A DNA stretch of 26,411 nucleotides from Paraglomus occultum (lineage: Eukaryota; Glomeromycota; Glomeromycetes; Paraglomerales; Paraglomeraceae): positions 1 through 26,411 of the forward strand of contig CAJVPJ010000393.1 in the NCBI GenBank assembly GCA_910592205.1, in the 5' to 3' direction. Below, one piece after another: positions 10,126 to 20,717 of the stretch. Position 1 is the first letter of the stretch. Each line of letters starts with the position of its first letter. A model generated the notes under the pieces. The model was not told the DNA's origin. It saw nothing but the letters and a program-made list of their open reading frames with translations, and did no database searches. The position numbers and the translations under genes are program-made.

Positions 10126-10890
10126 TTACTTTTTTATTTTGCTTCTTAATCAACCCACTACTAAAATAATCAGTAATATTCCACATCCTCAGTAAATTAC
10201 ACTAGTTCAAGGAACATTGTGGTATCAACTACTTTGTTCTTTGATTTCTTTGCGATTGGTAGTTTCCTCATCAAAAGCCGTTAGTAATTTATCCACTAGT
10301 TCTTTTTGTTTAGATAAGTCTTCTTTGCTTTCTTCTCCTAATTGATTATATTCTTTGATTCACTCTCTTAATTGTTTGTCATAACCTTTTCTTTTGATTA
10401 GGTCATAATTTAAACTAATGGCGGCTTCTAAGAGAAATTTCATCATGATGTTGTCTTCACTAACTAAGGCTTTTAATCTTTCGGGACGAGTGACTTGCTG
10501 GACTCAGTCATTAAATATTTTGACCAAGGCGTTATAAGTAGTAATACTTATTTTGGCTGGATCATCCGTTTTTTTACCAAACTGAATTTTTTCCCGGTCA
10601 GGGAATAATTCTTTTCAGGTCATTAATTGACCTTGTTCATTGATTAAGTCAGTTAATTTGGGCAAGGAGTGATAATCTTCGTTTTGTTCATCTAAATAAG
10701 AATAAGAATTAGAAGAGGAGTAATAAGGAAGATTGTCAATGCTGGCCATTAGATTAGTCAGAACGGCAATTAATTCTTCTTCTTGACTAATCGAGTATTT
10801 GGTTTTGGCTTCTGGTTGGAGAGTGTAAGTTTCTTCCTCTTCTTGCAGAATATTTTTTTTTAAATATTGTTTAAATTGTTGTCAGGTCAT
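10126..10890 (-). CDS. C-terminally anchored helical protein, unknown function
   Basis: A 254-residue protein. Residues 1-225 are soluble, helix-rich and acidic, with Tyr/Ser-rich stretches near 55-75. Residues ~231-248 form a membrane helix (C-G-I-L-L-I-I-L-V-V-G-W) followed by a short basic tail. Seven TGA codons are read as Trp. It follows the small Cys protein by 2 bases and forms the promoter-proximal part of the minus operon. The rest of that operon resumes beyond the inserted DUF4160/DUF2442 pair. No family recognised. Confidence 0.75.
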
Positions 10891-10892
10891 AG

Positions 10893-11129
10893 TTATGCTT
10901 GATACTTATTTCTTAATTCTAAATAAAGACTAAATAATTTACTAGCCCAGTCTTGGCAATTAGGACATAATTGTCCTTGTTTTTTGTATTCTTTGAGTAA
11001 ATAATAGTAAGTGGTGTAGTAGCCCAAGGAGTAGCCTTTTTTGCCGTGGATTTGTTCGTAGTAAGTCTCTTGTAAAATGGTGTTGAGGTGGCAGCAGAAG
11101 GGTTTGGTTTCTTTTTCTTTATTATTCAT
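10893..11129 (-). CDS. Small Cys-containing protein, first gene of the minus operon
   Basis: A 78-residue protein with F-C-C-H near residue 12 and L-C-P-N-C near residue 54, a spacing that could bind one zinc ion, and a Tyr-rich middle. No family is recognised. It is the first gene after the divergent promoter region and is tightly coupled to the next gene (2-base gap). Confidence 0.7.
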   Translation of the reverse strand: MNNKEKETKPFCCHLNTILQETYYEQIHGKKGYSLGYYTTYYYLLKEYKKQGQLCPNCQDWASKLFSLYLELRNKYQA

Positions 11130-11263
11130 GTTGAATTTGGTTATATAATATATTTTACTTAATTAGTTAGTTAAATGATAGTTAATTAATAAATAGTTAA
11201 AATATAAATATATATGAATAAAAACGAAAAAACTCCGACTTGGAGTAAAGTAGACAAATAATT
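11130..11263. promoter_or_regulatory. Divergent promoter region with repeated TAGTTA motifs
   Basis: This AT-rich gap separates the minus operon (ATG 11129) from the plus operon (ATG 11264). TATAAT-like boxes are present on both strands (around 11141-11155 and 11200-11213). Bases 11163-11200 contain TTAGTTAGTTA, TAGTTAA twice and GTTAAATGATA, the last shared with the promoter at 22482-22509. A 15-codon ORF (11214-11261) and a small ACTCC/GGAGT hairpin (11232-11246) occupy the plus-strand leader. The short ORF could be a leader peptide but has no independent support. Confidence 0.5.
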
Positions 11264-11752
11264 ATGATCTTAAATTTAATACCATTATTACTAACCGCTG
11301 TGGCGGGATATTTCATTTACAAGAAATTTATTGCGGGAAAGGTAGACTGCCCGGCCAATAACCCCAATGTCAAAGGTTTAGAAAAAGATGAAATCAAAGC
11401 TGCTGTCAAAGAGGGTGAAACCAAACAAAAAGAAGTCAAAGAGGAAATTAAACAATTAGAAAGAGAAAGAAAAGATATCCTTGCTGGTTCAGATGCTGAC
11501 AAAGCCGATAAGGCTAAAGAGAAATTAGAAGCCAAGGAAGAAAAAGTAAAAGAATTACAAGAAATAGAAACTAACTTATCTGATTTGAAAGTAGTAGAAA
11601 AAGGCGGTTGGAAAGCCCAACTTCCTAATAAACTCAGTTGGACTAATGGACTATGATTAGGAGGATTTATAGTAGTATTATACATAGTCTACAAATTCTG
11701 CGTGGGTGTTTTGGGCAGCATCTTCCGACAAATCGGTTTTAGTGAACAATAG
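11264..11752 (+). CDS. TM / coiled-coil / TM protein 1 of the plus operon
   Basis: A 162-residue protein: N-terminal membrane helix (about residues 2-20, ending G-Y-F-I-Y-K-K), a Lys/Glu-rich coiled coil (~45-110), then a C-terminal membrane helix (~132-150) reached through a TGA Trp. The first of six closely packed genes. The layout recurs in the next three, suggesting diverged paralogues or parts of one membrane complex. No known family. Both ends in the membrane with a central rod suggests a spacer or scaffold. Confidence 0.75.
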
Positions 11753-11754
11753 AT

Positions 11755-12219
11755 ATGTCAGCACTTATTTTATTAATCTCTCTAATACTAGCCTTAGTAA
11801 CTAGTTATTTTTTCTTACAATGAAAATGTCCTAGTAAGAAAGATAAATTGCAGCAAACCATGGAAAATGTGGAATTAGAAAAAGAACTAGATCTTAATGA
11901 TTTGGAAACACTAACTCCTAGCCAAATTAAGGAATCAAAAACCAAATTGGGAGAAGAAATAAAAAAGGCGAAAGAGTTAGAAAAGAAAAAAACGGACGAA
12001 TTAACTGAAGAAGAAAGCAGAGCCCTGTCTAATCTTCCTGCTTTACAAGAAATTCAGGCCTTGACTCAGGATATTCAAAAAGCCGAAGATCTTGGGAAGA
12101 AAGTTTATGGAACGTGGGATTATGTGATGGCTGGTGGCATTGGAATAGGAGTATTTTTTGTTAGTGCTTGATTATTTGGGAAGTTTTTTGGAATAGTAAA
12201 AATGGGCGAAGAAAAGTAA
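11755..12219 (+). CDS. TM / coiled-coil / TM protein 2
   Basis: A 154-residue protein starting 2 bases after the previous stop. N-terminal membrane helix at residues 3-22, followed by TGA-Trp, K-C-P; charged helical middle with E-E/K-K repeats; C-terminal membrane helix from about residue 122 (V-M-A-G-G-I-G-I-G-V-F-F-V) to the end. It has the same architecture as its neighbours. No recognised domain. Confidence 0.75.
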
Positions 12220-12223
12220 AATT

Positions 12224-12859
12224 ATGGCATTTTTAGCATTATTAGCAAAGCCTGCTATCGCAGGATTATTAAAATTTGTGATCGGGGCAGGACTGACTTA
12301 TTTTGCAGCGAAGCCGATAATTGAGAGATGGGGTTCTACTCCAGCCAATCGTGCTGAACAATTAGGCATTCCTCGTGACCGGCTGTATGAAGATTATAAG
12401 AAATTTCGGGAAGATAAAAAGAAGTATCTTCAAGAACGCAATGAAGAGCACAATAAACAGTTATTAGATGAATTGGCTGAACTGAAGAAGAAGTTAGAAA
12501 AGTTGGAAAAACAAAAAACTCAGCAAGCGAAAGAAGCAGCAGAAGAAAGTGATCCCACCGAAAAAACCAAAAAAATCGCTGCTCTGCAAGATACCGAAAA
12601 AGAAATCAGCCAAATTAAAAGAGAAATTTCCAACAAAGAGAAGCAGATTGAAAAGAATAATAAAGAGTTGGAGAAAGTTTTTGATGATATTAGCAAGTTC
12701 CCTAATTTAACTGAGGAACAATTGGTCGCTAAATCTAATGCTCCTGACTTGGGAGCCTGAAAGAACTGAGGTATTATTGCCATTTGTGTGATTGTTGCTA
12801 TACTAATTGTGAAGTTTATTTTTAGTTTATTTAAGAAATTAACTCAAGGAATCGAATAA
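12224..12859 (+). CDS. TM / coiled-coil / TM protein 3
   Basis: A 211-residue protein. Hydrophobic N-terminus (residues ~2-30, ending L-T-Y-F-A-A-K-P), a short conserved-looking R-A-E-Q-L-G-I-P segment, a coiled coil of about 90 residues, and a C-terminal membrane helix (~183-200) preceded by two TGA-encoded Trp (A-W-K-N-W-G). The gene lies 4 bases from both neighbours. Unknown function; structural role inferred only from layout. Confidence 0.75.
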
Positions 12860-12863
12860 TATT

Positions 12864-13583
12864 ATGCCATTTTTTATACCATTTTTAATTGGAGTCGCGG
12901 CTACTTATGCCACGAAAAAGGTCGTTGATAAAGTTATTGATTCTAGCATCCCCAAAAATAGCAGCAATCCGCCTACTAATACCCAAGTTCAGCAGCAAGA
13001 AATTTTAAAACCTATCACGGACCGCTTGGATAATTTAGATAAAGAAATTGCTGATAAAATTAAAGAGCAGTTAGGCGACAAGCAAATGACCCCGCGCGAG
13101 AAAAAAGAAAAATTGGAAGAGATAAAAAAGATGAGCAAGGAGGAAAAAGCGGAGTTATTGCAGCAATTAAAAAGCGAGAATTCAGCAGAGCAGGAAGTCA
13201 TCAACAAAGCCTTAAAAGATAAACTAGACAAGCAAGAGAAAAGGAATATTCAATTGGCCGAGGATTTGAGAAAAGCCAAAGAAAATAATGACCCGGCGCA
13301 AGTTGCCAAAATTACCGCAATGATGAAAGATAATGATAAAAACCAGCAGGCCACAAGGCTAGCCTTGAAAAAAAGTGAAGAGGAAGCCAAAAAGCAAGCC
13401 AAATTAATCGAACAATATTTTCAATCAGTCGAGCAAGATAAACCTTGATATTTAGACATGAATTTTAAATCTCCCTGATTGTGGGGAATATTAATTTTTT
13501 CTTTAGTCTCAACTTATTTTGTGTATAAGGGTTTTATGTGAATTTGAGGTAAAGTCAAGACCGCTATTTGAGGTGATAAATAA
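12864..13583 (+). CDS. TM / coiled-coil / TM protein 4
   Basis: A 239-residue protein with a short N-terminal membrane segment (P-F-F-I-P-F-L-I-G-V-A-A-T-Y-A), a Gln/Asn-rich linker, a long coiled coil (~45-185), and a C-terminal membrane helix near 206-224 set in a Trp-rich context. Six TGA codons, all in the last 50 residues, are read as Trp. Without them the gene would appear truncated at 194 residues. No family recognised. Confidence 0.75.
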
Positions 13584-13585
13584 CT

Positions 13586-14494
13586 ATGGCATACGAAATA
13601 ACTCCCCGCGACTTTTGTTTAATAGTCAAAAATCCTAAGTGCAAAGGCAAAGAAGTAGAAAATGGCATCGCCAAAGAAGGACACCCAAATTGCGACTGAT
13701 GCAAAGGAAATTATTTTGTTGGTGGCGAATGTAATTATGGTGGCCGGCATAAAATGGCCGATGACTTGCGACAAATTAATCAAAACTTTCGGGCTTTTGA
13801 CACATTAGTTAAACAGCAAGTGAAACTAAGCAAAAGCAAAAATGAGTCAGAATTTAATAATTCCAAGAAAACCTTACTGAACTCTTTCAAAACTTTAAAA
13901 GAAAAGTGCGAGGACGAAAGTGGAGCAGGTTTTTTTTATGGTTCCTGTATTGGTTTGGATGGTGATAAAAGTATTTTTGCTACTCGCATTAAAGAAACTT
14001 TTAAAAGATTAGCCAAAGAGTTGGGGTATTATATGACCCAAATTGAAAATTCTACTTGGCAACAATTAGCAGCTTTTCAAGAAAAATTAAAAAAGTTAGA
14101 TAAATTAAATAGCGAAGCCACTCAATTGACGAAAGAATGAAAAGAAGAAACTGATCCCATTAAAAAGGCTCAGTTATTTGCTCTTTTATCCCAAAAGAAT
14201 AATGAAATTAAATCTTTACAAGCCGAATTAAAAAAAGATCCGGTTTATTCTTTATATAGTCAAGAAAAAAATGATGAACTAGCCAATATTGTAAAGAATA
14301 TCTTCCACGGCAGTCCTAACACTTCTTTTTTTAATTGGAAGAAAAAGGACAAATCAGAGGCGGAAGAAACCAAGTCTGAAAAATATTTGGGATTTATTGA
14401 CAAAGAGACTGGTAAAAATGCTGTGCTAATTATTGGCGGATTATTAGGACTATGACTAATTTGATGATTTGTCAAAAGGAAATTTAAGAAATAA
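13586..14494 (+). CDS. Zinc-finger-like N-terminus, helical body, C-terminal TM
   Basis: A 302-residue protein. Cysteines C11, C19, C36, C39 and C49, with H33 and H55, form a likely zinc-binding N-terminal domain (C-D-W-C with a TGA Trp). The body (60-250) is helical and ends in a Lys/Glu-rich linker. Residues ~280-298 are a membrane helix full of Leu, Gly and Trp followed by a basic tail. It starts 2 bases after the previous gene. The zinc domain would sit at the far end of a membrane-tethered rod. No known family. Confidence 0.75.
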
Positions 14495-14499
14495 AAGAC

Positions 14500-14934
14500 A
14501 TGAATTTAATAAATAATTACTTTCCCACAAATTCAGAAAGAGTTTTACTAATCAATCAGCAAGCAATTAAATTAACCATTACTAGCATTCCAGGAATTTG
14601 CTCCAAATGTCAAATCAATAAGGAAATTAAATTAATTGCTCAAAGGAATGACCGCTCAAAAGAATATTGCTCCTCTTGTTCACTTAATGCTCTTTATCAA
14701 TTAGAACAAAGCAATCATCAATTTACTGACAAAGAGCGAATAATTGAGGAATTACGAGCAGAACTAAACGCCAAACAAGTTAAAAAATTATGGTCCGATT
14801 ATTACTCCTGTAAAAAACCTACTTGCTTAACTTGTTTACAACAAGGAACAAAAGAAAATGAATATAATTTTTGTGGCGAGAATTGTTTAGTTAAAAGTTG
14901 AATCAAATACCAAGGTCGGGTAGTTGAAAATTAA
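14500..14934 (+). CDS. Small double zinc-ribbon-like protein
   Basis: A 144-residue soluble protein with paired cysteines C34/C37 and C57/C60 (one ribbon) and C104/C109/C112 with C125/C129 (second cluster). A helical linker carrying E-E-L-R-A-E-L joins them. Zinc ribbons of this type mediate protein or nucleic acid contacts. It is the last gene of the plus operon, 5 bases after its neighbour. Closest similarity in style is to the multi-ribbon protein on the minus strand at 17671-18933. Confidence 0.7.
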
Positions 14935-14935
14935 T

Positions 14936-14959
14936 GGGAGTTTTTAATAATTTTCTCCC
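14936..14959. terminator. Hairpin ending the plus operon
   Basis: GGGAG (14936-14940) pairs with CTCCC (14955-14959) around a T-rich loop, 1 base after the stop. It lies between convergent genes (the higA-like stop is at 14971), so it could serve both strands. Confidence 0.5.
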
Positions 14960-14970
14960 CGAACAAAAAA

Positions 14971-15294
14971 TTACTGTTTGTTGGCTGATAATCTTTCTTG
15001 ATGAGGTTTAACTTGTCTTCTAATATAAGTTTCTTGTCTATCTTTCCAAACCTCTAAATCATAGCGCTGTTGTAAGTTTAAAAATACTTCTGGTTCAATT
15101 TGGAAATAGCAAGATAAACGATAGGCAATTTCAGGGGTTATTTTTTCCTTACCTTCTACTAAATCTTGGAGTTGGTAAGTAGGAATGTGCAAACCTTGGG
15201 CTAATTGCTCCTGCGATAAGTTTAAAGGTTGAAAAAATTGCCTTTGTAAAGTTTTTCCTGGATGAACAGGTGGTAATTTAGTTGAGTTAGTCAT
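14971..15294 (-). CDS. higA: HigA-type antitoxin, module 1
   Basis: A 107-residue protein with the HigA/VapI start P-V-H-P-G-K-T-L, an XRE helix-turn-helix (L-N-L-S-Q-E-Q-L-A-Q-G, then I-T-P-E-I-A-Y-R-L) and an acidic/basic C-terminus that would contact the partner. The family binds its own promoter and neutralises the HigB ribosome-dependent RNase. It is encoded 23 bases after the higB-like gene, the toxin-first order typical of HigBA. A second copy of equal length lies at 21562-21885. Confidence 0.88.
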   Translation of the reverse strand: MTNSTKLPPVHPGKTLQRQFFQPLNLSQEQLAQGLHIPTYQLQDLVEGKEKITPEIAYRLSCYFQIEPEVFLNLQQRYDLEVWKDRQETYIRRQVKPHQERLSANKQ

Positions 15295-15317
15295 AATAAT
15301 TATTATTTAATTAGTTT

Positions 15318-15599
15318 TTAATGATAATCAACAATTTCTACTTCATAAGCATTACTGTCTTTTCAGTAAAAGCAGACTCGGTATTTAGTATTACCTACTC
15401 AAAAAGATTTTTGACCTGAACGATCACCTAATAAATCATGCAGGTTCAAACCGGGAATTTTCTCTAATTGTTTTAATTCGGTAATAGAATCCAACAAACT
15501 TAAACTTTCCCACGCTATTTCATAAATAGCCAGCATTTTTTTAGTAGGTTGACGGGTTCAAATCTTTTTGGCTCATTTTCCTTTGAGAGACTTAATCAC
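15318..15599 (-). CDS. higB: HigB-type toxin (RelE superfamily), module 1
   Basis: A 93-residue protein starting at GTG, since no ATG fits the N-terminus. It shows the HigB signature: I-K-S-L-K near the start, H-D-L-L-G-D-R-S-G-Q in the middle and Y-R-V-C-F-Y-W ... V-E-I-V-D-Y-H at the C-terminus. Family members cleave mRNA on the ribosome. Three TGA codons are Trp. It is divergent from the AAA+ ATPase gene with 37 bases between starts, so autoregulation by the antitoxin might also affect that gene. Confidence 0.88.
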
Positions 15600-15636
15600 T
15601 TTTTATTAATATTAATATTTTTTACTTTCAGAAATT

Positions 15637-17658
15637 ATGACAAACTTTTTCAAAAGAATAATCGGCTGACTAATTGCCTTAGCTGTAATAATTGGTTTAA
15701 CTATATTAGGGATACAGGCTTTTTTTCTCTGAAAAAACAGCAAAACCAATCAAGAAAGACTAGAAATCGAACACGGAGCCGAAGTAGAAGAAAGAAAAAG
15801 AAAACAGCAGGAAAAAGACGAGCGAGAAAGAAAACTTCAAGAAGCAGAGCTTGATCGTTTATCAGGTCCTAATTGAAGAGATAAAGGAAAAATTTTAGAC
15901 ATTACCAAAATGAAACCCCCCTTAGGAATTAAAGGTCTAAATACTCAAGGTAAAGGAGAACTGGTTTATACTGATGAAATTAAAAAGCATTTTACTGCTA
16001 TTTTAGAAGACATTGATGACTTAGTTAATACTGGACAAGTCTACACCCATAAGGATGAATATCAAGACGACAATAGCAGCAATTTCGCACGGCGCAATAC
16101 TATTCTTTATGGAATGGCTGGCACAGGAAAGACTGAATTTCCTCGCCAATTAGTTTTTGAAATTGCGGCCAAGCATCAATCAGAGAACGAAAAAAAACTA
16201 AATGAATATAATGAAGATTTAACTAAAAAGCAAGAGCAGTTAATTAATGATCCTGAAAGCGAACAATTAAAAACCGAAATTGAAGAACTAAAAAATCTTA
16301 TTCAAGATTGCGAACAACAATTAGTCCAAGAGGAAAGTAAATTAGTACCTGTTTTTCAAATTGATGGTTTTCATTTGCAAACTGCAGGTAAAGCAATCAA
16401 TGATAAAGGCTTAGAAAGTCATGAAAAGTTAATTGCTATTATAAAAGAATTAAAAAAAGAGGCATTTGGTGATGCTTATAGTGATAAACCTTATATAGTT
16501 TTCGTGGAAGAAGCTGACCAAGGTACAAATGTTATGACAGCAGGTGGCGGAGGCAAAAAAAATAACTTGTTGGAAGATTGAAAGAATTTTTTATCAACCA
16601 CTGAAGATGCAGTGGGGCTAAAAAACAACGTTCAAGACCCCAATTCTGTCATTATAATTGCTACTAATAATTATGAAAATTTAGATTCTGCTTTGGTCAG
16701 AAGAGGCCGATTAGGAAAAAAACTTAATTTCTCCTGAACTCCTGAATTATTAAAAGAGTATGGAGAAGCGGGTGGCTCAGATGGTCGCGATTGGGTTCAC
16801 ATTGATTGACCCAACGATCCTGCTTGGGATTTTACTAACAGCCGTTATCGGGAAGAATTGTATAAAATGACCACTAAATTTGGTTTTGCCATGTTCAAAG
16901 AAAGATTTGCCCCTCACGTTAATAAAATTATCCGATCTTGGCAAAACTTAGAAGAAAACAAACGCAAGAAAAAAGAAGCAGAATTAGGAACTTTTAAAGA
17001 CGAAAATGATAAAGAAATTTGTAATTGACTATTACACTATTTATTTACTTTTCACCAATACAATTCCAAGCAAAATTTAAATGCTTTTACTAGTGCCGAA
17101 CAAATTCAGCGTTATGATTTTGGTGTAGCGGCCAGAATGGAAGAAAATACTGCCGCAATTGCTAGTTTAATTAGTAAAGCGATTATTAATTTAGGACAAG
17201 GCATTACTGGAAAATTAAGTGAAATAAGAGGAGAAATGGTCGCTAACTTCCAAGAAATTTCTAACCTTCGACAAGAAATAGATAACTTTCGCAATAATCT
17301 AAATGCCTTAGATAAAGATATTGAAAACTTTCGTCATGAATTTACTCGCTTACAAGATAATGTGAAAAACTCAATTCAACTATCCAGTCAACAAATAACT
17401 AGTCAATTTAGTTCCCAGATAAATAATCTACAAAGCCAGATTAGTCAATTGGCTAGTCGTCCAGTGGCTAGTTCTTCGGGTGGTGGTGGAGTTAGCACCG
17501 ATGATTATAACAATTTGGTTAAGAAAAATAACAAAAGAAGTGAAATTGTTAGTAATTTTGTCCGCAAAATGAATAATTGTTTAAGTTCGAGCAGCAGTGG
17601 CCAGCAAGTCTCGAAAATAGTTCAAGAATTTATTGACGAATGGAATGCTAGTTTGTAA
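15637..17658 (+). CDS. Membrane-anchored AAA+ ATPase with coiled-coil tail
   Basis: A 673-residue protein. Residues ~9-31 are a membrane helix, followed by a charged coiled coil and a Trp. The AAA+ domain shows Walker A G-M-A-G-T-G-K-T (159-166), a coiled-coil insertion (~185-235), Walker B Y-I-V-F-V-E-E-A-D (286-294) in which Glu replaces the usual Asp, sensor 1 I-I-I-A-T-N-N and an arginine-finger segment V-R-R-G-R-L-G-K-K. The C-terminal ~170 residues form coiled coil with a Gly-rich linker (S-S-S-G-G-G-G) and a final helical segment. The anchor plus AAA+ core recalls FtsH, but there is no HExxH zinc protease motif, so this is an ATPase or unfoldase without its own protease. It may power assembly of the TM/coiled-coil proteins encoded upstream. 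Confidence 0.82.
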
Positions 17659-17670
17659 TTAAAGAAAAAA

Positions 17671-18933
17671 TTAAAATCATCATGGAATTTTCTTGTCTTT
17701 ACTTCTCATTTCCTTAACCTTTTTTTGTCTTCAAAGGAAATAAAAAATTAGGAGGACAACACATGCTGCTCCCCCAACTATTCAAGGGAGATAGGAATTA
17801 TTATTCTGTTCACTGTTAAAACCACTTTCTTGTAAAACTCCGTTTTTCCACACTTGAATATTCTTGCTTTTGCAATATCAACAATTAGAATGAGGTTCTT
17901 TGTTTTTGTTAGTCTCGTACTCTGCATTACAGTTAAGGCAATTTACTACATAATCAGAAGTGTTTTGACTTCTTTGTTGAGGTTTATTGTTTGGTAAATT
18001 AGGTGAAAGTTGTTTTTGAATTTTTTTCAATTCCTCTTTAGATTCTTGGTCAATACCAAGATTATCAATATCAACTTGTTCGCCTTTTTTAATTTTAACT
18101 AAGGCTTTTAATTGTTCCTTATTTTCAGTAGAGATATTTAAATTGTCTACATTTACTTCCTGGTTTTTGAAAATTTTCTGGGTGGTATCTAGACAAATTT
18201 TTATTTCAAGGTCACAAGCGTCGCATCATTTTTTATCAGGATTTTGAGGAAAATAATGAGTATTATCACCATAGTTGAAGTTCTTTTTACAATTGTAACA
18301 TTTGAGATTACTTTGATTATTTTGGCTGGAAGTAGGTGGGGAATTATTAAGAAAAGAGTAATTAGGAAGATCAGTTGGCAAGGGAGGATTGTTTTTAAAA
18401 GGGGAATCATTATTGTTATCATTCTTATTATTTTTCTTTTTTTTATTTTCTTCTATTTGTTTCTTGATTCTTGCTATTTCTTCCTCATTTTCTTTCAGTT
18501 CAGTTTCAATATCTTCCAACTTCCTCTTCTTGTTATTTTGTTCTAATTTTGCCAAATAATCTAGGAGTGCTTCTTTTAGTTGGTTATTGCTTTCTTCCGA
18601 GTTATTGATACTATTTTCAAGTATATTGTTTAATTCTTGACTTTTTTTTCATGCTTTTTCAATACTTTCGCTAATTGTTTTTTTTAAACACGAAGAACAA
18701 TATTGTCCCCTTTTGATTTTATTTTGGCAAGAAAGACAATTGCCAGGATTACTAATTTTTTCCTGTTCTGCCTGGGCTTCGGCCAGTTTTTGGCTTTTTA
18801 ACTGTTCAAGTTTTTTTTCGCACTTGGGGCATAATCACTCACCCTTGATAAGATCAGGATGATTATCATTTTGGGTGGGAACTTGTTTAACTATCGAACA
18901 GCCTTGACAAATGATTGATATTATTTTGCTCAT
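17671..18933 (-). CDS. Multi-zinc-ribbon protein with C-terminal TM
   Basis: A 420-residue protein with four pairs of C-x-x-C motifs: C9/C12 with C35/C38, C66/C69 with C79/C82, C212/C215 with C237/C240, and C332/C335 with C351/C354. Between ribbons 2 and 3 are a coiled coil (~85-165) and an Asn/Pro-rich linker. Between ribbons 3 and 4, residues 257-283 and 284-308 are tandem copies of one unit (pattern V-[DN]-[IV]-D-N-L-x-I ... K-E-x-L-K). Residues ~384-400 are a membrane helix, followed by a basic tail ending P-W-W-F. Several Trp are TGA-encoded. The ribbons suggest protein or nucleic acid binding at the membrane. It is convergent with the AAA+ gene (12 bases apart) and downstream of the Myb-kinase genes. 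No single known family covers it. Confidence 0.75.
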
Positions 18934-18963
18934 ATTAGGAAATATTTTTTTTGTTATCAAAAG

Positions 18964-18986
18964 TAGTTCCATCCTGAGTTGAACTA
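18964..18986 (-). terminator. Hairpin between the second kinase and the zinc-ribbon gene
   Basis: TAGTTC (18964-18969) and GAACTA (18981-18986) form a 6-base stem with an 11-base loop in the 73-base gap. An A-rich tract follows on the minus strand rather than a T-run, so termination is possible but weak. Confidence 0.35.
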
Positions 18987-19006
18987 TATCAGAATTTTAA
19001 GCATGA

Positions 19007-20713
<1,707 letters not shown>

Positions 20714-20717
20714 GGCG

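Noticed and set aside
9937-10149. Plus-strand ORF of 70 codons
   Set aside because: Overlaps the end of the DUF2442 gene in another frame and the 3' end of the minus gene at 10126.
15637-17658. Calling the AAA+ protein FtsH
   Set aside because: No HExxH zinc protease motif; the C-terminus is coiled coil.
17763-17819. 18-residue ORF with a good AGGAGG upstream
   Set aside because: Lies antisense in the membrane-helix coding part of the zinc-ribbon gene; the Shine-Dalgarno-like sequence is explained by its Leu codons.
18244-18546. Plus-strand hydrophobic ORF of 100 codons
   Set aside because: Antisense of the coiled-coil and linker part of the zinc-ribbon gene.
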